Assembly: GCF_024637375.1 (NCBI RefSeq)
Contig: NZ_JAGXFK010000058.1
Coordinates: 1-64,000, forward strand
DNA length: 64,000 nt
Reading direction: 5' to 3'
Source: Sediminimonas sp.
GTDB taxonomy: Bacteria; Pseudomonadota; Alphaproteobacteria; Rhodobacterales; Rhodobacteraceae
The notes beneath the pieces were generated by a model that worked only from the letters and a program-made list of their open reading frames with translations, did not search any database and was not told the DNA's origin. Below are positions 1 to 9,009 of this stretch, in pieces (position 1 is the first letter of the stretch; each line of letters starts with the position of its first letter). Made by a program: the position numbers and the translations under genes.

Positions 1-389
1 GCCTTCAGCATGCGAGGTCGGAGCGGACCGCCGATGGCGACGACGGTCGCCTGGGTCGAGCCCGACACCGCGCCGAACATGGTGCACGCGGCGGCGGTGG
101 ATACCGCCAGCCCGCCCTTGAGATGGCCGACGAAGGCCATCACCATGTCGATCAGCCGGCCGGCGGAATGGCCGCGTGTCATGATATCGGCGGCGAAGAT
201 GAACATCGGCACCGCGATCAGCGAGGCCGGGCGGATACCCGCCATCATCTGCTGGACCATGGTTTCCATCTGGCCCAGGCCGCCGAACAGCGAATAGAAC
301 CCCACGAAGGCGCCGACGATAAGCGGGATCATCATCGGAAAGCCCAGCAGCAGCAGGACGATCATGATCGAGAAAATGGTGATTGCCAT
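1..389 (-). CDS. dctM: TRAP transporter large permease (DctM), C-terminal part outside window
   Basis: Minus-strand coding directly downstream of dctQ, start codon near 389; position in dctPQM order; hydrophobic coding. Truncated at window edge. Confidence 0.8.
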   Translation of the reverse strand, partial: MAITIFSIMIVLLLLGFPMMIPLIVGAFVGFYSLFGGLGQMETMVQQMMAGIRPASLIAVPMFIFAADIMTRGHSAGRLIDMVMAFVGHLKGGLAVSTAAACTMFGAVSGSTQATVVAIGGPLRPRMLK

Positions 390-392
390 GGC

Positions 393-1019
393 TCAGACCT
401 CCTGCTCGTTTTCCTCATACCCCTCGATCACGTTGGTCGAGAGATAGATGTCTTTTTCAATGAGGTTCTTGATCGCGGTCAGCAGGTATTGCAGCCCGGT
501 CATGAAAAAACCCACCGGAACCCAGACCAGGATGATCCAGACCGGAATTTGCAGCGATGGCAGGACACGCCCGCGCCCGGCCTGCGTCAGGATGTATTGC
601 GTCGAATACCAGGCGAGGCCCAGCATGAAGACGGCCGTGACCAGCGAGATGATGATCATCATCACCTTGCGCGGCCTGGGCGGCAGCGCGTCGAAGATTG
701 CCGACATGCGGATGTGCCGGCCCTGGCGGGCGGCATAGCTGATCCCCGCGAAGGTGACCAGGATGATGAGGATGCGGTTGAGTTCCTCGGAAAAGAACAG
801 CGAGCTTTGAAATACGAAGCGGCCGACCACGTTCGAGATGGTATTGGCTGCCATCAGCAGAACGCCGGCCGCCAGCAGAACCGATTCGATGCGGCTGATC
901 GCCGTGTCGATGGTGCCAAGAAAACCCGGCAGGCTGGATTTGTACTCTTCCAGCGGCGGGTCGTCGGTTCCCGTCGTGTCGGTCTGCGATTGCAATTGCG
1001 AAGAATGTTCTTCTGTCAC
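393..1019 (-). CDS. dctQ: TRAP transporter small permease (DctQ family)
   Basis: 208 aa ORF with four hydrophobic segments, adjacent to DctM and DctP genes. Confidence 0.88.
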   Translation of the reverse strand: MTEEHSSQLQSQTDTTGTDDPPLEEYKSSLPGFLGTIDTAISRIESVLLAAGVLLMAANTISNVVGRFVFQSSLFFSEELNRILIILVTFAGISYAARQGRHIRMSAIFDALPPRPRKVMMIIISLVTAVFMLGLAWYSTQYILTQAGRGRVLPSLQIPVWIILVWVPVGFFMTGLQYLLTAIKNLIEKDIYLSTNVIEGYEENEQEV

Positions 1020-1054
1020 CGGCCCGCCCCCGTGATGAATTGCGGATAATGCGA

Positions 1055-1079
1055 CGCCCCCGCCGGGATGGCGGGGGCG
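1055..1079 (-). other. Intercistronic hairpin between dctP and dctQ
   Basis: Perfect 10-bp inverted repeat CGCCCCCGCC-GGGAT-GGCGGGGGCG; no U-tract on the minus strand, so more like an mRNA-stability/partial-termination stem. Confidence 0.6.
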
Positions 1080-1094
1080 CGAATTGCGGCGGTC

Positions 1095-2111
1095 TTACTC
1101 GCCGACCGCTTCGAGGTCGGCCTTGAACTGCTCAAGCAGTTCCTTGCCGCTGTCGCCGGTCATCTCGATGAACTTGTCCTCGACCTGCTCGGCAGCGGCC
1201 ACGAACGGCGCGCGCTCTTCCTTGCTGAGCACGTTGACTTCCATCGACGGCTTGTCCTCCAGGATCTTTTCGAGGCTCTCCTGGTGCAGGCCCTTCTGGT
1301 AGCCGATGATGTGGTCGAAGGCCGTGTCGATGGCGCCCTGGATTACCTGCTGGTCCTCTTCCGGCAGACCGTCATAGAAATCCTTGTTGGCCATCACCGC
1401 GGTGGTGAAGTTGTTGTGGCCGATGCAGGTGATGACGTCTGTCACCTCGTACATCTTGGCGGATTCGATCCAGAACATCGGGTTTTCCTGGCCCTGGATG
1501 ATACCGGTCTGAAGCCCGCCATAGACCTCGCCCCACGGCAGCGGCGTCGGCGTGGCGCCGAAGGCCTTGTAGTTTTCCACCAGGAGCGGGTTGGTCATCA
1601 CGCGGACCTTGACCTCGTTGAGGTCCTCGGGCGAATGAACCGGTTCCTTCGTGGACATGCAGACTTCGCCCTCGGGGAACATGGTCAGCAGTTCCAGCCC
1701 CTGATCGGCGTAGAACTTGGGGAACATCTCGTTGATCGCCTTGGAGGTGCGGAAGAACTCGCCCAGCTTCTCGGTGTCCTGCGGCAGCAGGTAAGGCACG
1801 AAGAACACCTGCGCCTCGGGGATCAGCGAACCGGTAAAGCCGGGCGATTGGTCGACGAACTGCAGGATGCCGGCCTGGGTCTGTTCCATGGTGTCTGCGG
1901 ATTCGCCCAGCGTACCGTAGGGGAACAGCTGGATGGTGTGGTCGGAATTGGCCTCGACCTCTTCCTTGAACTTGGTGGCGAAGACGCCCTGCACGTCGGT
2001 GATCGCCTCTTCGAAGGCATAGCGCCAGGTTTCGGCACCGGCGATGCCCGCGCTGGCCATCAGGGCCGCCGCGGCGGCGGTGCCGGTGAGAATGCGTTTC
2101 AGGTTGGTCAT
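1095..2111 (-). CDS. dctP: TRAP transporter substrate-binding protein (DctP family)
   Basis: MTNLKRILTGTAAAAALMASAGIAGAETWRYAFEE... signal peptide plus DctP-type sequence; start trimmed from the 369-aa ORF. Confidence 0.9.
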   Translation of the reverse strand: MTNLKRILTGTAAAAALMASAGIAGAETWRYAFEEAITDVQGVFATKFKEEVEANSDHTIQLFPYGTLGESADTMEQTQAGILQFVDQSPGFTGSLIPEAQVFFVPYLLPQDTEKLGEFFRTSKAINEMFPKFYADQGLELLTMFPEGEVCMSTKEPVHSPEDLNEVKVRVMTNPLLVENYKAFGATPTPLPWGEVYGGLQTGIIQGQENPMFWIESAKMYEVTDVITCIGHNNFTTAVMANKDFYDGLPEEDQQVIQGAIDTAFDHIIGYQKGLHQESLEKILEDKPSMEVNVLSKEERAPFVAAAEQVEDKFIEMTGDSGKELLEQFKADLEAVGE

Positions 2112-2342
2112 GGGTTTCTCCCTTGTTGCAAATCGGTTGTGGCATCGGCGTCTGCGCGCCGCTTTACTAGGCCAAGGACGCCCGAACGGGCGATCCCAAG
2201 CCATTGATACGCCGGGTCAGCCCAAGCGTCATGCGCGCACGCAAAGCCGGGAAGACACGCTTGATCGTGCCCGCCCGCCCGGCGAAAAACGCCGACCCAC
2301 GGTGCCGTTCCACGATGCCATGGAAAAAGACCATGTCAACAT

Positions 2343-2356
2343 TTGTGCCTGCACAA
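2343..2356. promoter_or_regulatory. Perfect palindrome TTGTGC-CT-GCACAA (candidate operator)
   Basis: Located in the dctP upstream intergenic region. Confidence 0.45.
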
Positions 2357-2383
2357 CCGGTGCGGATGCGAAATCTTTCAGCC

Positions 2384-2406
2384 AATTCAGATGATTGGTC
2401 TGAATT
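2384..2406. promoter_or_regulatory. Perfect inverted repeat AATTCAGA-N7-TCTGAATT (candidate operator)
   Basis: 8-bp arms in the intergenic region between dctP and the HpcH/HpaI aldolase. Confidence 0.45.
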
Positions 2407-2417
2407 CGGGCCGACAT

Positions 2418-3200
2418 TCAGTCGTTTTTTCTGCACCTTTTCCAGGCGTCGACTGTTGCCCGCGCCGCCCCGGCCAGCATCAGAACGTCGATACCCACGG
2501 CCAGGAACCGCACGCCACGGTCGCGGTAGCGTGTCGCCGCCTCCGGGGCCAGCGCGAGGATTCCCGCCGCCTTGCCGGCAGCGGTGATGCGGTCGATGGC
2601 ATCCCCGATCGCCGCCGTCACCGCTGGCGATTCGGTGTCGTCGCCATGGCCCATGTCGGCGGCCAGGTCGGCGGGGCCGATGAACACGCCATCGACGCCC
2701 TCGACGGCGAGGATCTCGTCCAGCGCGGCCAGCCCGGCGCGGCTTTCGACCTGCACCAGCAGACACATTTGCGCGTCAGCGGTGGCGAAATAGTCGGGAA
2801 TCGCGGCAAAGCGCGACGCCCGCGCCAGCATCGCCCCCGACCCGCGCGTGCCCGCCGGCGGGTAACGCATCGCCTGCACCAGCGCGCGCGCCTGCGCGGC
2901 GCTTTCGACCATCGGGATCAGCAGCGTCTGCGCGCCGGCGTCGAGTACCCTCTTGATCATCCAGTGCTCGCCCGCCGGCAGGCGCACCACCGGGTGCGCC
3001 GCGCTGGCATCGAGCACCTGAAGCTGCGCCAGCGTGCTGCGCAGGTCGTTGGGCGCGTGTTCGCCGTCGATCACCAGCCAGTCGAACCCGGCGGTGGCCA
3101 GCACCTCGGTCGCGTAAGGCTCGGCGAAGGCCGCCCAGCAGCCCAGTTGCAGATCGCCGCGCGCCAGCGCCGCCTTGAACGGGTTGATCGGTGCGGGCAT
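2418..3200 (-). CDS. HpcH/HpaI aldolase family protein (4-hydroxy-2-oxoheptanedioate aldolase-like)
   Basis: MPAPINPFKAALARGDLQLGCWAAFAEPYATEVLATAGFDWLVIDGEHAPND... class II pyruvate aldolase signature. Confidence 0.9.
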   Translation of the reverse strand: MPAPINPFKAALARGDLQLGCWAAFAEPYATEVLATAGFDWLVIDGEHAPNDLRSTLAQLQVLDASAAHPVVRLPAGEHWMIKRVLDAGAQTLLIPMVESAAQARALVQAMRYPPAGTRGSGAMLARASRFAAIPDYFATADAQMCLLVQVESRAGLAALDEILAVEGVDGVFIGPADLAADMGHGDDTESPAVTAAIGDAIDRITAAGKAAGILALAPEAATRYRDRGVRFLAVGIDVLMLAGAARATVDAWKRCRKND

Positions 3201-3201
3201 G

Positions 3202-4629
3202 TCAGTCCTCCTCGAGATTGCGGGCGGTTTCGGTGATCGTGCGATAGGCGGCGTCGATATCATCTTCGGTGCAATCGAACTGCCCGGCCTGGAAGCGGAT
3301 CACGTAGCGGCCATCGACCCGCGTCTGGGTCAGGTAGATATGGCCGTCGTCGTTGATCCGGGTCAGCAGCGCCTCGGTCGTGGCGTCGGGGTCGGCGCCC
3401 GGCGGCGCGTACCGGAAGGTGAACAGCGACAGCACCGGCTCGGTCACGATCTCGAATCCGGGCGCGGCGCGCAGGCGCTCGGCCAGGTCGCGGCTCCAGG
3501 TGACATGGTTGCGGATCACCTGTCGCAGCCCCTCCAGCCCGTGGGCGCGGATCAGGAACCACAGCTTGAGCGCCCGGAACCGCCGGCCCAGCGGGATCGA
3601 CCACTCGGAATAGTTGATCACCCCGTCGGCGCCATGGGTTTTCAGGTATTCGGGCTGTATCGCCAGGGTGCGCGTCAGGTCATCGGGGCTGCGCAGAAAA
3701 TGCGCCGACAGGTCGAACTGCGTGCCCAGCCACTTGTGCGGGTTGAAGACCACTGAATCCGCCCCCTCGACCCCGGCCCAGAGGTCGCGGAATTCCGGGC
3801 AGATCATTGCCGAACCCGCCCACGCGGCATCGACATGGGTGAAAAGCCCGTGACGGCGCGCGACAGCGCAGGCGCCGGCCACGTCGTCGCAGGCGCCGGT
3901 GCCGGTGCCGCCGGTGCAGGCGATGATGCCGGCGGGCAGGTGGCCGGCTTTGCTGTCGGCCTCGATCGCGGCCTCCAGCGCGGCAATGCCCATGCCGCGC
4001 CGCGGGCCGTGCACGGGGATGCGCACCAGGTTGGCCTGGCCGATGCCACTGATCCAGATCGCCCGGTCGACCGAACTGTGCACCTCGGCCGAGGCGTAGA
4101 CGCGCAGGCGCGGCTGGCCGGTGAGACCCTCGGCGTTGCCGCGCCAGTTCAATGCGCGCTCGCGCATCACCAGCACCGCGGCCAGCGTGGCGCCGCTGGC
4201 GCTGTCCTGTATCACGCCGTGGAATTCCGCCGGCAGGGCCACGGCCTGACGCAGCCAGTCCATCATCCGGGTTTCCATCTCGGTCGCCGCCGGCGAGGTC
4301 TGCCACAGCATGCATTGCGGGGCCATGGCGGTGATCAGGTTGTCCGCCAGCACCGCCGCGGGCGTGGCGTTCGACGGGAAATAGGCAAAGAAGCGCGGGT
4401 GTTGCCAGTGGGTGATGCCGGGCATCACGATGGTTTCGAAATCGGCGATGATGTCGTCCATCGGCTGCGCGGTCTCGGGCGGATGCGCGGGCAGGGCGGC
4501 GGCCACCTCGCCCGGCGCGGTCTGCGCCCGCACGGGGCGTTCGCGCAGCCCGGCATGGTAGCGCGCCGCCCAGTCGGCCGCCCATTTGCCCCATTTCGGA
4601 AATTCGCTCCAGCGCATCGCCGCCCTCAT
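3202..4629 (-). CDS. PLP-dependent decarboxylase (aromatic-L-amino-acid/tyrosine decarboxylase family)
   Basis: NPHKWLGTQFDLS PLP-lysine motif; overall group II decarboxylase pattern; start uncertain. Confidence 0.85.
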   Translation of the reverse strand: MRAAMRWSEFPKWGKWAADWAARYHAGLRERPVRAQTAPGEVAAALPAHPPETAQPMDDIIADFETIVMPGITHWQHPRFFAYFPSNATPAAVLADNLITAMAPQCMLWQTSPAATEMETRMMDWLRQAVALPAEFHGVIQDSASGATLAAVLVMRERALNWRGNAEGLTGQPRLRVYASAEVHSSVDRAIWISGIGQANLVRIPVHGPRRGMGIAALEAAIEADSKAGHLPAGIIACTGGTGTGACDDVAGACAVARRHGLFTHVDAAWAGSAMICPEFRDLWAGVEGADSVVFNPHKWLGTQFDLSAHFLRSPDDLTRTLAIQPEYLKTHGADGVINYSEWSIPLGRRFRALKLWFLIRAHGLEGLRQVIRNHVTWSRDLAERLRAAPGFEIVTEPVLSLFTFRYAPPGADPDATTEALLTRINDDGHIYLTQTRVDGRYVIRFQAGQFDCTEDDIDAAYRTITETARNLEED

Positions 4630-4776
4630 TGCCGGTTCAAGGCAAGGGGTAAGCCCGGCGGCGGCCGGGGGCAAGGGGCGGGGCCTTGAGATGCATGAGA
4701 CGTGGGGGGCTGTCGTCCCTCACACCCCGAGGACATTTTTCGAGAGACGGAAAGGGTAGGGCGGGCGCGGTGCCGT

Positions 4777-4980
4777 TCAGCCGGTGGCGCGGCCGGGATC
4801 GCGGGCGGCGGCGAGCGCCTCGCGCAGCACGGCGCGGTCGCCGATGTGGTTGGCAAGGATCAGGATCAGCCGCGCGTTGAGCGCGTCGCTTTCTTCCTTG
4901 CTCAGCCCCTCGTGGGCGGCGAGCAGGTCGGCGTAGACGTCATCGGCTTGTGCCAGGTTGGGGGCGAGGGTCAGCGGCAT
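4777..4980 (-). CDS. DUF2783 family small protein
   Basis: 67 aa, MPLTLAPNLAQADDVYADLLAAHEGLSKEESDALNARLILILANHIGD..., adjacent to FAD monooxygenase. Confidence 0.75.
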   Translation of the reverse strand: MPLTLAPNLAQADDVYADLLAAHEGLSKEESDALNARLILILANHIGDRAVLREALAAARDPGRATG

Positions 4981-4986
4981 GATGGG

Positions 4987-6600
4987 TCACTCCAATCCAA
5001 GGGCGCGGCGGATCGCGGCGCGGGTGGCGGATTCGTCGTAGGCGGGCCAGCGGGCGACGACGTGCTGATCGGGCCGCACCAGGTAGACGGCGGCAGGCGC
5101 GTCGCCGAGGTAGCGCTCGCGCAACGCCGCATGCGCATTGCCATCCACGTCGAGCGCCACGCGCCGCGCCACGACACCCGATTCCGACAGCGCGTCGGGC
5201 GCCTCGGCCCCCAGCGTGAGCAAGATGAAGCGCTCGCCGAGCTGGTCGAGCAGGAAGCCGTCGCCCGCCGGCGCGTCGGGGCACGGCGCGCCGGGGCGGG
5301 TGCGTGCCGGCGCGGCGGGAAGCGCGTCGTCCCCGGCGAGCGGCGAGCCGTCGTGCACGGCCGGCACCGACAGCCGCCCCGAATTGACCAGCGGGCGGGC
5401 GAAGGCGTGGTGTTCGGCCAGGTCGAGCACGGCATCGCGGAAGATGCGGCTGATGTCGGATTTCGGGGTGATGAAATCGGTCGAGCGCGAGGAATTGAGG
5501 ATGTTCTCGTCGGCGGCCTGGATGCGCTCGGCGTCATAACTGTCGAGCAGCGTCTCGGGGGCGGTGCCGTCGATCACCAGCCCCAGCTTCCAGCACAGGT
5601 TGTCGGTGTCCTGAAGGCCGGAATTGGCGCCGCGGGCGCCGAACGGGCTGACCTGGTGCGCGGCGTCGCCGGCAAAGAGCACGCGGCCGTGGCGGAACCG
5701 CTCCATCCGGCGGCACTGGAAGGTGTAGATGCTGACCCATTCCAGTTCGAACTCGACATCATCGCCTAGCATCGCCTTGAGCCGGGGGATGACGTTTTCG
5801 GGTTTTTTCTCTTCTTCCTTGTCGATGTCCCAACCCAGTTGCAGGTCGATGCGCCAGACTCCGTCGGGCTGCTTGTGCAACAGCGCCGACTGGCCGCGGT
5901 TGAAGGGCGGGTCGAACCAGAACCAGCGTTCGGTGGGGAAGCCGGCGTCCATCACCACGTCGGCGATGAGGAAGTTGTCCTCGAACACGCGGCCGACGAA
6001 ATCGAGCCCCATCATCGCGCGCAGCGGCGAACCGGCACCGTCGCAGGCGATCAGCCAGTCGGCTTCGAGGTCATAGGGGCCATCGGGGGTGTCGATGCCG
6101 AGCGTCACATGGTCGGCGTGCTGCGTGATCTCGCGCACCCTGTTGCCGCCGCGCAGCTCGATCGGGGCGCCATCGGCCTCCAGTTCGCGGACGCGCTCGA
6201 CCAGGTACTGTTCGAAATAGTATTGTTGCAGGTTGATGAAGGCGGGGCGGCGGTGGCCGTCCTCGGGCAGGAGGTTGAATTCGAACACCTTGCGGTCGTC
6301 GAAGAACACCTTGCCGGTGTTCCACTGCACGCCCTTGTCCACCATGCTCTGGCCGCACCCGAGCCGGTCGAGGATTTCCAGCGGCCGCTTGGCGAAGCAG
6401 ATCGCACGCGAGCCGAAGCTGACCTTGTCGTTGTCGTCCACGACCACCGCTTCGACGCCCTGCTGCGCGAGGTCGATCGCCGCGGCCAGCCCGACGGGTC
6501 CCGCACCCACGATCACCACCTTGCGGCGCGCGGGCGGCGTGGCGTCCTGGTCGGGGTGGCGCGCGTAAGGGTAGAGCGGGGTTTCGAAGATCTTGTTCAT
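4987..6600 (-). CDS. FAD-dependent aromatic monooxygenase/oxidoreductase (MhpA/PheA-like)
   Basis: GAGPVGLAAAIDLAQQG FAD motif and ...GRVLFAGDAAHQVSPFGARGANSGLQDTDNL...; start MNKIFETPLYPYARHPD. Confidence 0.88.
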   Translation of the reverse strand: MNKIFETPLYPYARHPDQDATPPARRKVVIVGAGPVGLAAAIDLAQQGVEAVVVDDNDKVSFGSRAICFAKRPLEILDRLGCGQSMVDKGVQWNTGKVFFDDRKVFEFNLLPEDGHRRPAFINLQQYYFEQYLVERVRELEADGAPIELRGGNRVREITQHADHVTLGIDTPDGPYDLEADWLIACDGAGSPLRAMMGLDFVGRVFEDNFLIADVVMDAGFPTERWFWFDPPFNRGQSALLHKQPDGVWRIDLQLGWDIDKEEEKKPENVIPRLKAMLGDDVEFELEWVSIYTFQCRRMERFRHGRVLFAGDAAHQVSPFGARGANSGLQDTDNLCWKLGLVIDGTAPETLLDSYDAERIQAADENILNSSRSTDFITPKSDISRIFRDAVLDLAEHHAFARPLVNSGRLSVPAVHDGSPLAGDDALPAAPARTRPGAPCPDAPAGDGFLLDQLGERFILLTLGAEAPDALSESGVVARRVALDVDGNAHAALRERYLGDAPAAVYLVRPDQHVVARWPAYDESATRAAIRRALGLE

Positions 6601-6643
6601 CGGTTTCCTCCCGAAGCGATGCGGTCGGCCGGTCACCGGGCCT

Positions 6644-7594
6644 TCAGCCTTGCAGTTGGTCCCACATTTCCAGGTCGCGCTCGGCCGTCCAGATGCGCGG
6701 GGTGTCGAGGCCGCGGGCCTCGTCATAGGCGCGGGCGACGTTGAAGGGCAGGCAATGCTCGTAGATCGCGTAATCGGCGAACTTGGGATCGCACTCGGCG
6801 CGCACAGCATCCCACGCCTCTTTCAACGTGCCGCCGCGGGCGGCGACGCGGGCCGCCGGGCGGTAGGTGCTGTCGACGAAATCGCGGGTGTTCTCGATCG
6901 CCTCGTTCACCCGTTCGCGCCCCATCAGCGCGTCGCCGCGCCCCGGCGCGATGGCGTCGACGTCGAACCACTTGATCGTGTCCAGCGTATCGCCCCAGTC
7001 GGCGAAATGCCCATCGCCGCAATAGCAGGCCGAGTGGTATTCGACGATGTCGCCGGTGAACATCACGTTCTGGTCGGGGACGTGGATGACGATGTCGCCC
7101 GCCGTATGGGCGCGACCCAGGTGCATCAGGTCCACCCGTCGGTTGCCGAGGTAGACGGTCATCGAGTCGTTGAAGGTGGTGGTGGGCCAGGTCAGGCCGG
7201 GGATGCTTTCATGCCCCTCGAACAGCCGCGGGAAGCGCTGGAACTCGCTGTCCCAGTCCTCCTGCCCGCGCTCGACGACCATGGCGCGGGCCATGTCCGA
7301 CATGATGACCTGGCTGGCATCGTAGGCGCTGGCGCCCAGTACGCGCACGGCGTGGTAATGGGTGAGCGCGACATGGGTGATGGGCTTGTCGGTGACGCCG
7401 CGCACGCAGTCGATCACCTTGTGCGCCAGCCGCGGGGTGGCCTGCGCCTCGACGATCATCACGCTGTCGTCGCCGATTATGACGCCCGAGTTGGGGTCGC
7501 CCTCGGCGGTGAAGGCGTAGATGCCCTCGCCCACTTCGGTGAACGAGGTTTTCTTTTCTGTCATGTCGCCTTGCGATGCGAATGCCTTGGCCAT
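6644..7594 (-). CDS. MBL-fold metallo-hydrolase-like protein with atypical HxHxVR motif
   Basis: MBL-like sequence; ALTHYHAVRVLGASAY in place of HxHxDH; sits in homogentisate cluster. Confidence 0.8.
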   Translation of the reverse strand: MAKAFASQGDMTEKKTSFTEVGEGIYAFTAEGDPNSGVIIGDDSVMIVEAQATPRLAHKVIDCVRGVTDKPITHVALTHYHAVRVLGASAYDASQVIMSDMARAMVVERGQEDWDSEFQRFPRLFEGHESIPGLTWPTTTFNDSMTVYLGNRRVDLMHLGRAHTAGDIVIHVPDQNVMFTGDIVEYHSACYCGDGHFADWGDTLDTIKWFDVDAIAPGRGDALMGRERVNEAIENTRDFVDSTYRPAARVAARGGTLKEAWDAVRAECDPKFADYAIYEHCLPFNVARAYDEARGLDTPRIWTAERDLEMWDQLQG

Positions 7595-7639
7595 GGGTGC
7601 GTGTCCTTTCAAACGGGGCCGCCGGCGGCGATGTCGGGT

Positions 7640-7673
7640 GCCTCCGGCGGGAGTATTTGTGGAAAGATGAAGC
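7640..7673 (+). repeat. Class I intergenic repeat, copy A (GCCTCCGGCGGGAGTATTTGTGGAAAGATGAAGC)
   Basis: Near-identical to copies at 12760, 17898, 55783 and (reverse) 45522; abuts the fahA stop codon. Confidence 0.9.
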
Positions 7674-7675
7674 GG

Positions 7676-8931
7676 TTATCGGGCATAGGGGTTTTCGAGC
7701 GCCGGCAGAACCTTGCCCGCGCAGGTGCCGAATCCGATGGTGTAGCCATCGCCGTGGCAGCGCCCGTGCAGAGTGACGGTGTCGCCGTCCTCGATGAAGG
7801 CGCGTTGCTCGCCGGTATCGAGCGTGATCGGCTCCTTGCCGCCCCAGGAAAGTTCCAGCAGGCTGCCGCGCTGGTGCTTTTCGGCGCCCGAGATGGTGCC
7901 AGAGCCGAGCACGTCGCCCGGCGTCATCGGGCAGCCGCTGGTGGTGTGGTGCGCCAGTTGCTGGGCCGAGGAATAGTACATCTCGCGGTAATTGGTGCGG
8001 GCGATTTCGGACGCCTTGCCGCTTTCGGGGGCCAGCGTCACGGCGAGGTCGATGTCGTAGAGCATCGGCCCGGTGTCCTTGAGGTGGTCGAGCAGTTCGA
8101 CCTCGCGCGGCGGGCAGGGGGCGCGGAAGGGCTCCAACGCGGCGGCGGTGACGATCCAGGGGCTGATGGAGGTGGCGGTCGCCTTGGCCTGGAAGGGGCC
8201 GAGTGGCTGGTATTCCCAGGCCTGGATATCGCGCGCCGACCAGTCGTTGAGCAGCACGTAGCCGAAGATCATCGCGTCGGCCTCGTCCACCGTCACCGGG
8301 CCGTCGCCGGGCTGGCCGACGATGGCGCCCATCTCCAGCTCCAGATCGAAACGCCGGCAGGGCAGGAAGGCGGGTTTGTCGTGGTCGGGCGACTTGAGTT
8401 GTCCCCAGGGGCGGCGCACGTCGGTGCCCGAGACCACCACCGAGGAGGCGCGCCCGTTGTAGCCGATGGGGATGTGCAGCCAGTTGGGCGGCAACGCGTT
8501 TTCGGCGCCGCGGAACATGGTACCCACGTTGGTGGCGTGGTGGCGGCCGGCGTAAAAGTCGGTGAATTCCGACACGAGGACCGGCAGGTGCATCTCGGCC
8601 CGGCCTGCGGCACCAAAAGTGGCTCGGCCGCGGCGCGATCAGGGCTGCCCTCGCGCAGGATTTCGCTCAGCCGGGCGCGCAGGGCGGCCCACAGCTCGGG
8701 GCCTTCCTCCATCACCTCGTTCCAGAACGGCACGTCGAAAAGCGGCACCTCGGCCAGCGCGATCAGCCCGGCCTCCTCGGCGGCGCGGCAGTCGAGGATC
8801 ATGTCACCGATCGCCACCCCGCAGCGCGGGTCGAGCGTGTCGGTCGAGAACACCCCGTAGGGCAGGTTGTTGAGCGGGAACGGGTGGTCGGCGGCATTGG
8901 CCGCGGCCACCCAGGATTTGAGCAGGGTCAT
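7676..8931 (-). pseudogene. fahA: Fumarylacetoacetase with an apparent single-base frameshift near 8594-8610
   Basis: N-terminal part in frame of ORF 8293-8931 (MTLLKSWVAAANAADHPFPLNNLPYGVFS...AAAEPLLVPQ) and C-terminal part in frame of ORF 7676-8593 (MHLPVLVSEFTDFYAGRHHATNVGTMFRGAENALPPNW...). Confidence 0.85.
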
Positions 8932-9009
8932 GTCGGTGTCCTTGTCAGGTCAGCGGGTGTGCCCCACCCTACGGCCGAACCGCGGGGCGGGGAAAGCCCT
9001 GGCGCGGGG

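Noticed and set aside
123-1049. 308-aa plus-strand ORF over dctM/dctQ
   Set aside because: His/Asp-rich antisense translation of the TRAP permease genes; typical high-GC shadow ORF.
6593-8860. 755-aa plus-strand ORF
   Set aside because: Antisense to clear MBL and fumarylacetoacetase coding; no recognisable domain.
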